Positions 1 through 6,978 of a stretch of 12,304 nt of DNA are shown piece by piece. The stretch comes from Bacteroidota bacterium (GTDB lineage Bacteria; Bacteroidota; Ignavibacteria; SZUA-365), in the NCBI GenBank assembly GCA_023432805.1, contig JAEYUG010000017.1:1-12304 (forward strand). Reading direction: 5' to 3'. A program made the position numbers and the translations under genes. Every line of letters starts with the position of its first letter. The stretch's first letter is position 1. A model generated the notes under the pieces. That model searched no databases. It saw nothing but the letters and a program-made list of their open reading frames with translations, and was not told where the DNA came from.

Positions 1-252
1 CTCTGCGTCCTCACGAGCTTTGCGCTCTGCGTCCTCACGAGCTTTGCGCTCTGCGTCCTCACGAGCTTTGCGCTCTGCGTCCTCACGAGCTTTGCGCTCT
101 GCGTCCTCACGAGCTTTGCGCGCTGCGTCCTCACGAGCCTTGCGCTCTGCGTCCTCACGAGCCTTGCGCGCTGCGTCCTCACGAGCCTTGCGCTCTGCAT
201 CCTCACGAGCCTTGCGCTCTGCATCCTCACGAGCCTTGCGCTCTGCATCCTC
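1..252 (-). repeat. 24-bp in-frame tandem repeat (EDAERKAR units) in the kinase tail
   Basis: Ten complete 24-bp units plus a half unit run from 252 down to 1, in phase with the kinase frame, and the array continues beyond the window. Two units (132-109 and 180-157) read EDAARKAR instead of EDAERKAR. The three units nearest the kinase domain use GAT for Asp and AAG for Lys, the next two use GAC and AAG, and all later ones use GAC and AAA. The four complete units from 108 to 13 are identical. Acidic and basic residues sit four apart (E1-R5, D2-K6, E4-R8), the pattern of single alpha-helices. Because the unit is a multiple of three, copy-number change alters length without breaking the frame. 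Confidence 0.97.
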
Positions 253-1203
253 ACGGGAATGAGCGATCGCCGTTTCTCTTTCCTTTATCCTCCGCGCAGC
301 ATCCTCACGAGCCTTTGCGAGTGCGTCTTCCCGAGCCTGGACGCTTGCTGCTTCGGCCTCCCGCTGTACTGCGCGATCGCGAACAGGGTCTGCCGGCGGC
401 GTGTACCGCGCAACCCATTGCTCGATGTCGGAGGGCGATGGACGCACGTCGGGATTCACATCCATGCAGCGACGCAGCATGTCGAAGAACGCATCAGAGA
501 GATGGTCGGGCGCCTCGAGTGGTGCATCCCCCTCGATGATCGCGCGTCCCCCACCTCCATTCCAGGGCAGCGACCCTGTCGTCACTTCGTAGAGCAGCAC
601 AGCCAGCGAAAACACATCATCTGGCGCGTTTGCCGACCTGCCCGCGACCCGTTCCGGTGAAGCGTATTCGAGATGCTGTGCGTCGGACCCGTGACCGAGA
701 CTGTTGTGGAGAATGCGACTGAGACCGAAATCGGAAAGCACCGGCACACCACCCTCCCTGACCAGTACGTTCGAGGCGGTCACATCCTGATGCACGTAAT
801 TCCTGCGATGCAGGTACCCGAGTGCCGATGCGAGGTTGCGCATGACAACGAGTGCCTGCGCCTCGGTGCAGACCGGCCGGCCGGCAGCCTTCACGAGCTG
901 GTCAGCATACGATCCCCCAGTGATGAACGGCATGGCAACGAACGGCATTTCCTCGTCGACACCGAAATCCGTCGGCATCAGGATGCCCGGATGCTTGATG
1001 GCGGAGGACTGCAGTTCATCATGCAACATCTCGATGACGAATGCGTCCAACTGCTTGTCTGCTGCAAACACCTTCACTGCAATGGGACGTCCCCCTCCGC
1101 TGCTGTCTGCACACAGCCAGACGGAAGTCAACGGGCGTTCGGACAGCAGACGCTGTAGCTGATACCGATTCGCCACCAGGGATCCAGAACGGAGAGGTTT
1201 CAT
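1..1203 (-). CDS. Serine/threonine protein kinase with C-terminal charged helical repeats (partial, 3' end outside window)
   Basis: This is a Hanks-type protein kinase, read from an ATG at 1203 down to the window edge with no stop (401 codons visible). The kinase domain spans about residues 14-265. The ATP-binding lysine is K44 (IAVKVF), the likely helix-C glutamate is E63, and HPGIL follows at 71-75. The catalytic loop is HQD (H138-D140) with N145, the magnesium motif is DFG (158-160), SPE (182-184) stands for APE, and DVFSLA and NPDVRP close the C-lobe. The glycine-rich loop is abnormal: the GxGxxG position reads SERPLT, so ATP binding may differ from the family norm. Residues 267-317 are a charged linker. 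From residue 318 the chain is an 8-residue repeat, EDAERKAR, continuing out of the window. No membrane segment is visible, so this part is cytoplasmic. The gene diverges from the S41 protease gene, and no Shine-Dalgarno precedes it. The substrate is unknown. Confidence 0.93.
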   Translation of the reverse strand, partial: MKPLRSGSLVANRYQLQRLLSERPLTSVWLCADSSGGGRPIAVKVFAADKQLDAFVIEMLHDELQSSAIKHPGILMPTDFGVDEEMPFVAMPFITGGSYADQLVKAAGRPVCTEAQALVVMRNLASALGYLHRRNYVHQDVTASNVLVREGGVPVLSDFGLSRILHNSLGHGSDAQHLEYASPERVAGRSANAPDDVFSLAVLLYEVTTGSLPWNGGGGRAIIEGDAPLEAPDHLSDAFFDMLRRCMDVNPDVRPSPSDIEQWVARYTPPADPVRDRAVQREAEAASVQAREDALAKAREDAARRIKERETAIAHSREDAERKAREDAERKAREDAERKAREDAARKAREDAERKAREDAARKAREDAERKAREDAERKAREDAERKAREDAERKAREDAE

Positions 1204-1258
1204 GCGGGTGCGATGGTGCGACACGAAACGATGTGGAGGAGTACAGCATGTAACTTAG

Positions 1259-1288
1259 ATGATATTTCCCCTCAACAGCAAGCAGCAA
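1259..1288 (-). promoter_or_regulatory. Candidate promoter for the kinase gene in the divergent intergenic region
   Basis: Read on the minus strand, TTGCTG (1288-1283) is followed after 18 bases by TATCAT (1264-1259), close to a sigma-70 -35/-10 pair (3/6 and 5/6 matches). It would start transcription near 1252 and leave a leader of about 50 bases before the kinase ATG. The 190-base gap 1204-1393 holds no gene that I can support. No clear promoter for the plus-strand S41 gene was recognised there. This is a pattern match by eye only. Confidence 0.25.
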
Positions 1289-1393
1289 ACGTGCCGAGTT
1301 GCAAATATTGCACGCTCAGGACCATGTCCTTTCATGTCTCAGCGCCCTATTTTCCCACGATCATCCCTTCGCACACTCTTCCGATCATTGATC

Positions 1394-4300
1394 ATGACAC
1401 CTGCGCTCCCCCTTCGACACCTCGGTCTTGCAGTCGCGTTGCTTGTCCTCAGCGTGTGCCTGCCTGCGTGGCTTCCCCCGAACCTCGCGGCGCAGACCGC
1501 ATCCACTGCTCAGACCGCGCCGCCATCCCCAGAAACACGTCTGCTGCGCTTTCCCGACATCCACGATACTCGTATTGCATTCGTGTACGCAGGGGATATC
1601 TGGACCGTCCCGACCTCCGGGGGAGCGGCGACACGGCTCACGTCGCACGCCGGACAGGAGTTGTTCCCGAAGTTTTCGCCCGACGGAAAGTGGATCGCCT
1701 TTTCTGCCGAATACTCGGGGACGCGCCAGATTCATGTCATCCCCGCCAACGGCGGAGAACCCCGCCAGCTCACCTGGTACAATGACGTCGGCGCCATGCC
1801 CCCGCGCGGCGGGTGGGACTATCAGGTGCTCGGATGGACGCCCGACGGGACGCGCATTCTCTTTCGCGGCAACCGCGTGCCGTGGAGCGAACGGCAGGGC
1901 CGGTACTTCACGATTCCCCTCGCGGGGGGACTCGAAACCGCGCTGCCGATACCGGAAGGTGGCAGCGGCGAGTTCTCGCCCGACGGCACGAAGTTCGTCT
2001 ACACACCCATCGAGCGCGAGTTCCGCACATGGAAGCGCACACGCGGCGGCCGCGCCCAGGATGTATGGATCTTCGACCTCGCGCGCACTGCAGCCGAGCG
2101 CATCACCGATCATCTGATGACTGACAACATGCCGTTGTGGATTGGCAACCGCATCTATTTCACCTCCGATCGCGAGTTCCGGCTGAACCTCTACTCATAC
2201 GACGCCGCAACGAAGCAGACCGCGAAGATCACGACGCACACCGAAGCCGACGTGCTCTGGCCGAGCAGCGGACCCGGCGCAATCGTGTATCAATGCGACG
2301 GCAGAATCTGGGTGTGGGATGTTGCCACGCGCCAGTCCCGTCTCGTACCGATCACAGCCGCCACCGACGCGTCGGAAGCCTTGCCCGCCTTCAAGAATGT
2401 CTCCGATCAGATCAACAGCGCGACGATCTCCCCCTCGGGCAAGCGCGCGTTGTTCGAAGCACGCGGCGATCTGTTCACCGTGCCCGCCAAGCATGGCGAA
2501 ATCCGCAACATCACACAGTCGCAGGGCGTGCGGGAATTGTCTCCCGCCTGGTCGCCCGATGGGAGCAGCATCGCCTACCTGTCCGATGTGAGCGGAGAAT
2601 ACGAACTCTACATCCGCAATGCTGACGGCACCGGCACGCCGCGCCAGATCACGCGCGGCAACGACGCCTGGCTGTTCGCGCCGGTGTGGAGTCCCGATGG
2701 TGCAAAGATCGCCATCGCCGACAAGCGGCAGCGTCTGCGCTGGATCGACGTCGCCTCCGGCACCGTGCGCGATGTGGCGCGCGGCGTCACGGCAGACATC
2801 ACCTACTATGCGTGGAGTCCCGACAGCCGGTGGATCACCTTCACCAACGCGGCGCCCACGAAGATGACCGCCATCCATGCGCACTGCATTGATGATGGAC
2901 GCACGCTGCAGTTGGGGAACGGTCTGAGCAACGACTACAATCCCGTCTTTTCAACCGACGGCAAGTATCTGTTCTTCCTTTCGAACCGTGATTTCAACCT
3001 GACCTTCAGCGCCTACGAATTCACCTATGTCTACACCGCGGCCACACGCGTCTACGTCGCGCCCCTGCGACAGGCGACGCCGGGGTTCTTCCCGGCTCGC
3101 AGTGACGAGGAGGTCGTTTCGGCAACCGACAAGACATCGAATGCGAAGAAGACGGATCCAGCGAAAACTGACGCCGTGCCACGGGTGGAGATCGACGCCA
3201 ACGGCTTCGCCGATCGCGTGATGGCGCTGCCGGGCGCGGCCGCCGACTATTCTGCGCTTCGTGTCTCGAAGTCGGCGGTGTTCTACGTGCGCTCCGACCG
3301 CGAGGGACGCAAGCTGCAGCGCTATGACATCGAGAAGCAGAAAGAGGAGGAGGTGCTCGCTGGCATCGGCGGGTGGCAGCTCTCGCAGGATGGATCGTCG
3401 ATCCTCTACTCGATCGGAGGCAGGTGGGGCATCTGCGAGGCACGGCCCTCTCAGAAGTCCTCGGATGGCCTGCTCGATCTGAAGGCCATGGACATGCGCA
3501 TCGAACCGCGTCTGGAATGGACGCAGATGTACCTCGACGCGTGGCGATTGATGCGTGACTGGTTCTACGACCCGAACATGCACGGCACCAACTGGGCAGG
3601 CCTGCGCGATACCTACAGCACCCTCGTTCCCCACCTGCGTCATCGCGCCGACCTCGATTTCATTCTTGGGGAACTCATCGGAGAACTCAACGCCGGTCAT
3701 ACGTATGTTAACAGCGGTGACCAACCTCGCGTCCCGCGTCGCGAAGGAGGAATGCTCGGTTGCGAATTCGATGATGACGGGAGCGCGTTCTACCGCATCT
3801 CCCGGATCTTCCGGGGCGAGAACTGGCACGAAGCCTTTCGTTCGCCGTTGACCGAGCCTGGCATGAACGTGCGTGCGGGGGACTATCTCATCGCCATCAA
3901 CGGACGCGAAGTGCGCCGCGGCACGAATCCCTGGATGTATCTCGAAAACCTGGCAGGCCGCACGGTGCAGGTCACCGTGAACAGCGCACCGAAAACCGAT
4001 GGCGCCCGCACGATCACCGTACGACCAGTCAGAAGTGAACAGGACCTGCGCTTTCTCGAGTGGGTGCGTCGCAACCGCGAGTGGGTCGACAGCGCGTCCG
4101 GCGGCCGCATCGGCTATATCTGGATGCCCAACACCGCAGTCGAAGGCAATCGCGAACTCTTCAAATGGTTCTACCCCCAGGCCCGCAAGGAAGCCCTCAT
4201 CATCGACGATCGCTACAACGGCGGCGGGTTCATCCCGTACAATATGATCGCACTGGTTGAACGCGAGGCACTCAACTACTGGGCACGCAGGGGACTCGAG

Positions 4301-4708
4301 CCCTTCAGCGCACCCGATGTCTTCCATGAGGGACCCAAGGTCTGCCTCATCAACGGCTATTCAAGTTCCGGTGGTGATGCCTTTCCCTGGTACTTCCGCA
4401 AGAAGAAGCTCGGTCCGTTGATCGGAACACGTACCTGGGGTGGACTGATCGGACTGACGGGAAATCCCTCGCTGATGGACGGCGGCTCGCTCAGCATTCC
4501 CACCTTCCGCTTCTTCGACCCCGAGGGGAAGTGGCAGATCGAGAACGAGGGTGTCGCGCCCGATATCGAAGTGATCGACCGCCCCGATCTCGTGGCGAAG
4601 GGGCAGGATCCCTCGCTGGAAAAGGCCGTGGAGGTCCTCACCGACGAACTGCGCCGCAATCCCGTGCGCAGACCGCAACCCCCGCAACCGCCCGACGAAT
4701 CGAAGTAA
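1394..4708 (+). CDS. Tricorn-type S41 family serine protease, exported (PD40 propellers, PDZ, catalytic domains)
   Basis: This is a 1104-residue homologue of tricorn protease, which cleaves peptides. The start at 1394 is chosen because it opens directly into a signal peptide (about residues 1-33) with an Ala|Gln cleavage site. The frame is open back to an ATG at 1259, but that start would bury the signal. WD40-like blades fill about residues 51-319 and 334-683, with typical FSPDGKWIAF and WSPDG motifs. The helical C1 domain follows (about 700-771), with GHTYV containing H769. A PDZ domain lies at about 785-870 and the C2 core follows. S992 in SSSGGD matches the tricorn nucleophile S965, and E1050 in ENEGV matches E1023; the 58-residue spacing is identical. 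The tricorn residues S745 and D966 appear to be glycines here. There is no T9SS tail (it ends in a Pro-rich, charged stretch), so the periplasm is the likely location. No Shine-Dalgarno is seen. Confidence 0.93.
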   Translation: MTPALPLRHLGLAVALLVLSVCLPAWLPPNLAAQTASTAQTAPPSPETRLLRFPDIHDTRIAFVYAGDIWTVPTSGGAATRLTSHAGQELFPKFSPDGKWIAFSAEYSGTRQIHVIPANGGEPRQLTWYNDVGAMPPRGGWDYQVLGWTPDGTRILFRGNRVPWSERQGRYFTIPLAGGLETALPIPEGGSGEFSPDGTKFVYTPIEREFRTWKRTRGGRAQDVWIFDLARTAAERITDHLMTDNMPLWIGNRIYFTSDREFRLNLYSYDAATKQTAKITTHTEADVLWPSSGPGAIVYQCDGRIWVWDVATRQSRLVPITAATDASEALPAFKNVSDQINSATISPSGKRALFEARGDLFTVPAKHGEIRNITQSQGVRELSPAWSPDGSSIAYLSDVSGEYELYIRNADGTGTPRQITRGNDAWLFAPVWSPDGAKIAIADKRQRLRWIDVASGTVRDVARGVTADITYYAWSPDSRWITFTNAAPTKMTAIHAHCIDDGRTLQLGNGLSNDYNPVFSTDGKYLFFLSNRDFNLTFSAYEFTYVYTAATRVYVAPLRQATPGFFPARSDEEVVSATDKTSNAKKTDPAKTDAVPRVEIDANGFADRVMALPGAAADYSALRVSKSAVFYVRSDREGRKLQRYDIEKQKEEEVLAGIGGWQLSQDGSSILYSIGGRWGICEARPSQKSSDGLLDLKAMDMRIEPRLEWTQMYLDAWRLMRDWFYDPNMHGTNWAGLRDTYSTLVPHLRHRADLDFILGELIGELNAGHTYVNSGDQPRVPRREGGMLGCEFDDDGSAFYRISRIFRGENWHEAFRSPLTEPGMNVRAGDYLIAINGREVRRGTNPWMYLENLAGRTVQVTVNSAPKTDGARTITVRPVRSEQDLRFLEWVRRNREWVDSASGGRIGYIWMPNTAVEGNRELFKWFYPQARKEALIIDDRYNGGGFIPYNMIALVEREALNYWARRGLEPFSAPDVFHEGPKVCLINGYSSSGGDAFPWYFRKKKLGPLIGTRTWGGLIGLTGNPSLMDGGSLSIPTFRFFDPEGKWQIENEGVAPDIEVIDRPDLVAKGQDPSLEKAVEVLTDELRRNPVRRPQPPQPPDESK

Positions 4709-4729
4709 GCCCATCTCCCACAGTGTGTA

Positions 4730-4751
4730 CGCGTGGTGCAACAACCACGTG
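4730..4751 (+). other. Hairpin after the S41 protease gene
   Basis: CGTGGT (4732-4737) pairs exactly with ACCACG (4744-4749) around a six-base loop. One G-T and one C-G pair extend the stem outward. It lies 22 bases after the protease stop codon, but no T-run follows, so a role as an intrinsic terminator is doubtful. It may be an mRNA 3'-end structure. Confidence 0.4.
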
Positions 4752-4777
4752 AGAATACGATGTGGATGTCGTAGGAC

Positions 4778-4812
4778 GAGTCCCCCGCCTTGCATTTCCC
4801 GGCGGGGGATTC
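4778..4812 (+). terminator. Strong GC-rich hairpin, possible terminator of the S41 protease gene
   Basis: TCCCCCGCC (4781-4789) pairs perfectly with GGCGGGGGA (4801-4809) around an 11-base loop, and three further pairs (one G-T) extend the stem to 12. The downstream side is only weakly T-rich. It could end the protease transcript with help from another factor, or it could be a control structure. It overlaps the promoter candidate for the next gene. Confidence 0.45.
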
Positions 4813-4819
4813 TACTTTG
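4790..4819 (+). promoter_or_regulatory. Candidate Bacteroidetes-type promoter for the two-gene exported-protein operon
   Basis: TTG at 4790-4792 is followed, after 20 bases, by TACTTTG at 4813-4819. The known Bacteroidetes promoter form is TTG, about 19-21 bases, then TAnnTTTG; here the second element is one base short. Transcription would start near 4826, which suits translation from 4846 or 4882 and excludes the GTG at 4762. The -33 element falls in the loop of the hairpin at 4778-4812. Confidence 0.35.
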
Positions 4820-4881
4820 AGAGTTGGCCGTTTTCGGGTCTGCATGTGACATTTCCCATCGCATTTGCGTCAATTACGCCA

Positions 4882-6963
4882 TTGATACGATCATTTTTCG
4901 TCCTATTCCTATTTGTCGGTCTCGGCACCGCCCTCGCGCAGCAGAATCCTGCCTTCCGACTGAGCAAGTCGCTCGATGACGACGAGAGCAAGTACACGAA
5001 CGTCGGCAGCCTGCGCCTGACCATCTCGAACTTTGGCACGCTCGGTCACGGATTCAACCGGTGGCCGCAGCAGCCCAACTGCGAATACCCCTCCGGGTCT
5101 GGCATCGAACACATCTTCGAAGGTGGGCTCTGGGTGGGCGGGTATCGCGGGGGACAGGGACCCTTCGTATCGACGGCCGCCGTGGATGTCAGCAGTGTCC
5201 GCGATGTCGCCGCGGGATTCGAGTACACGAATGCACCGGGTGCGCGCACCGACGAACGTTCGAGTCTGTCGAACTCCCGCTTCTATTCCCCCGATGCCAT
5301 CAGTCATCAGGACTTCGTGGCCGTCTTCACCGACACGAACAAGGTGATCCCAGGAACGTCGACGGTCATTCCGGAACATACCTCTCCGCTCGGGCTCAGC
5401 GTCCGGCTCGAATCGTACGCATGGAACTTCTCCTTCGCCGAGAACTTTGTCATCCTCAACTACACGATCACGAATCACAGCGGAGCCACGCTCGACAGCG
5501 TCTACGCTGGCGTGTGGCTCGACATGGTCGTACGCAACACAAACATCAGTCCCCCACGCGGGTCCGCATTCTTCGCACGCGGCGGCAACGGCTTTGTCGA
5601 TTCGCTGCGTCTGGCCTATGAGTTCGATGTAGACGGCGACCCGGGCTTCACCGACAGCTACATCGGCCTTTCCGTACTCGGAAGCAGTCCCATGCAATAC
5701 TTCGGCCCCCGCCCGGCGGGCGGCGATTCGCTCGGTCCCCGCACGATTTTCAATGTCTGGCAGTTCCGCAACACGACCGACCCCATCTACTTCTCGCCCG
5801 CCACCGACAAGGAGCGGTACGAGAAACTCGCCGTCGGCCTGCCTTCCAGCGAGATGCCGGGGCTGACATCGCCTTCCAATCGCAGTACGCTGCTGACCAC
5901 CGGACCCTTCCGGAGTCTCGGTCCCGATTCTTCCATCAACATCGTCTTTGCGGTGGTATGTGCGAAGAAATTCGGCGCGGATCCCACGGCGAGCGACACC
6001 GAACTGTCGAGGCGACTACTGTACCGCGGTTTGTCGTTTGCGCAGCAGGCCTATGATGGAGAGGATAAGAATCGCAACGGTGTGCTCGACCTCGGGGAGG
6101 ATCTGAACCGGGACGGAATGCTGACCCGCTACGTCCTGCCTGCGCCTCCTGCGGCCCCGGCGGTGCGCGTGGAGCCCGGCAATCAGAGCGTGACGATCTG
6201 GTGGGACAAGAGTGCGGAGGAATCGATCGACCCGATCTCCGGAACGAAGGACTTCGAAGGGTATCGCATCTACCGTACGAATCCCGCCGCGGACCTTGAC
6301 GCGACGAAGGCGCTGACGAGTTCCTTCAACCTCATCGGCGAGTTCGACCGCGCCGACAACAGTCTCTTCTACAACACCGGGTTTGGACGAGTGAAGCTGA
6401 GTGCAGCGCAGCGCTTCCCCGGGGACGCACACGAATACTGGTACCGGATGGATATCCCCAATCAGCTCAACGGCTGGCAGTACGTGTATACTGTCACCGC
6501 CTTCGACGCAGGGGATCCGGCCAACAATGTCGAAAGTCTGGAGAGCAGCCGTCTGCAGAATGCGCGCCGTGTGATTCCCGGCACACTGGCTGCCTCCACG
6601 ACAAGCGCCGAACCCGGGGTCTACCCGAATCCCTACTACGCACATGCGCAGTGGGACGGCGCGGGTGAGCGACTCAGGAAAATCTATTTCTACAATCTGC
6701 CCGCACGTGCGGAGATCCGCATCTACACAATGGCGGGAGATCTCGTGCGCACGCTGCGCCACGATGCAGCGACCTATACCGGCAGCGAGCTGGAGTGGTT
6801 CAATCGGTATGCCGACGGCACGCAGAAGATGGCGGGCGGCGAGCATGCATGGGATCTGATCACCGACAACGACCAGGCCGTCGCCACGGGCCTGTACCTG
6901 TTTACCGTCGAGAATCTCGACACGAAAGACATGCAACGCGGCAAATTTGCCATCATCAAGTAG
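4882..6963 (+). CDS. Large exported protein of unknown function with Ca-loop-like, Fn3-like and FlgD/T9SS-like C-terminal domains
   Basis: The frame has no ATG near its 5' end. I prefer TTG at 4882 because it gives a compact signal peptide (R3, a hydrophobic core at about 5-14, TALA|Q after residue 19). GTG codons at 4762 and 4846 are alternatives. The mature protein is about 674 residues. Residues 20-390 are rich in beta strands and aromatics and match no family that I can name. Residues 395-412 (acidic/Asn-rich, with NG and DG turns) resemble dockerin or thrombospondin calcium loops. Residues about 420-566 look like a fibronectin type III domain (SVTIWWDKS, YRIYR, YVYTVTAFD). From about 580 the protein has YPNPYY, IRIYTMAGDLVRTL, WDL and ATGLYLFTVEN, the layout of FlgD-like or T9SS-type C-terminal domains, ending in FAIIK. 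The protein is exported and probably at the cell surface. It is likely co-transcribed with the gene starting at 6979. The function is unknown. Confidence 0.87.
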   Translation: MIRSFFVLFLFVGLGTALAQQNPAFRLSKSLDDDESKYTNVGSLRLTISNFGTLGHGFNRWPQQPNCEYPSGSGIEHIFEGGLWVGGYRGGQGPFVSTAAVDVSSVRDVAAGFEYTNAPGARTDERSSLSNSRFYSPDAISHQDFVAVFTDTNKVIPGTSTVIPEHTSPLGLSVRLESYAWNFSFAENFVILNYTITNHSGATLDSVYAGVWLDMVVRNTNISPPRGSAFFARGGNGFVDSLRLAYEFDVDGDPGFTDSYIGLSVLGSSPMQYFGPRPAGGDSLGPRTIFNVWQFRNTTDPIYFSPATDKERYEKLAVGLPSSEMPGLTSPSNRSTLLTTGPFRSLGPDSSINIVFAVVCAKKFGADPTASDTELSRRLLYRGLSFAQQAYDGEDKNRNGVLDLGEDLNRDGMLTRYVLPAPPAAPAVRVEPGNQSVTIWWDKSAEESIDPISGTKDFEGYRIYRTNPAADLDATKALTSSFNLIGEFDRADNSLFYNTGFGRVKLSAAQRFPGDAHEYWYRMDIPNQLNGWQYVYTVTAFDAGDPANNVESLESSRLQNARRVIPGTLAASTTSAEPGVYPNPYYAHAQWDGAGERLRKIYFYNLPARAEIRIYTMAGDLVRTLRHDAATYTGSELEWFNRYADGTQKMAGGEHAWDLITDNDQAVATGLYLFTVENLDTKDMQRGKFAIIK

Positions 6964-6967
6964 GAGG
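6962..6967 (+). promoter_or_regulatory. Strong ribosome binding site for the OB-fold protein gene
   Basis: AGGAGG overlaps the upstream stop codon and lies 11 bases before the ATG at 6979. It is the only clear Shine-Dalgarno sequence among the five genes here, and it fixes the start of the downstream gene. The 15-base gap supports one transcript for both genes. Confidence 0.8.
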
Positions 6968-6978
6968 ATCCTTCTTCC

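Noticed and set aside
1..252. Possible CRISPR array or other non-coding repeat because of the regular 24-bp period
   Set aside because: The units are contiguous with no spacers, and they are in phase with the minus-strand kinase frame, encoding a sensible charged repeat.
20..1162. Several open plus-strand frames, including a serine/arginine/alanine repeat protein at 20-262
   Set aside because: They are shadows of the minus-strand kinase, whose frame is intact for 401 codons with recognisable K, HQD, DFG and SPE motifs.
1251..1258. TAACTTAG as a -7 promoter element for the S41 gene
   Set aside because: It matches five of six fixed positions of TAnnTTTG, but no TTG lies 19-21 bases upstream, so support is too weak.
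1259..1393. ATG at 1259 as start of the S41 protease (adds 45 residues)
   Set aside because: It would put the hydrophobic signal core about 50 residues inside the protein. The ATG at 1394 gives a normal signal peptide. An ATG at 1334 remains a weaker option.
1394..1500. Possible lipoprotein signal at the cysteine in VLSVC of the S41 protease
   Set aside because: The residues before the cysteine (L-S-V) do not fit a lipobox, and a standard Ala|Gln site follows.
2951..4327. Long minus-strand open frame (458 codons) inside the S41 protease gene
   Set aside because: It is antisense to the PD40, PDZ and catalytic coding sequence and shows no family motifs. Long antisense frames are common in GC-rich genes.
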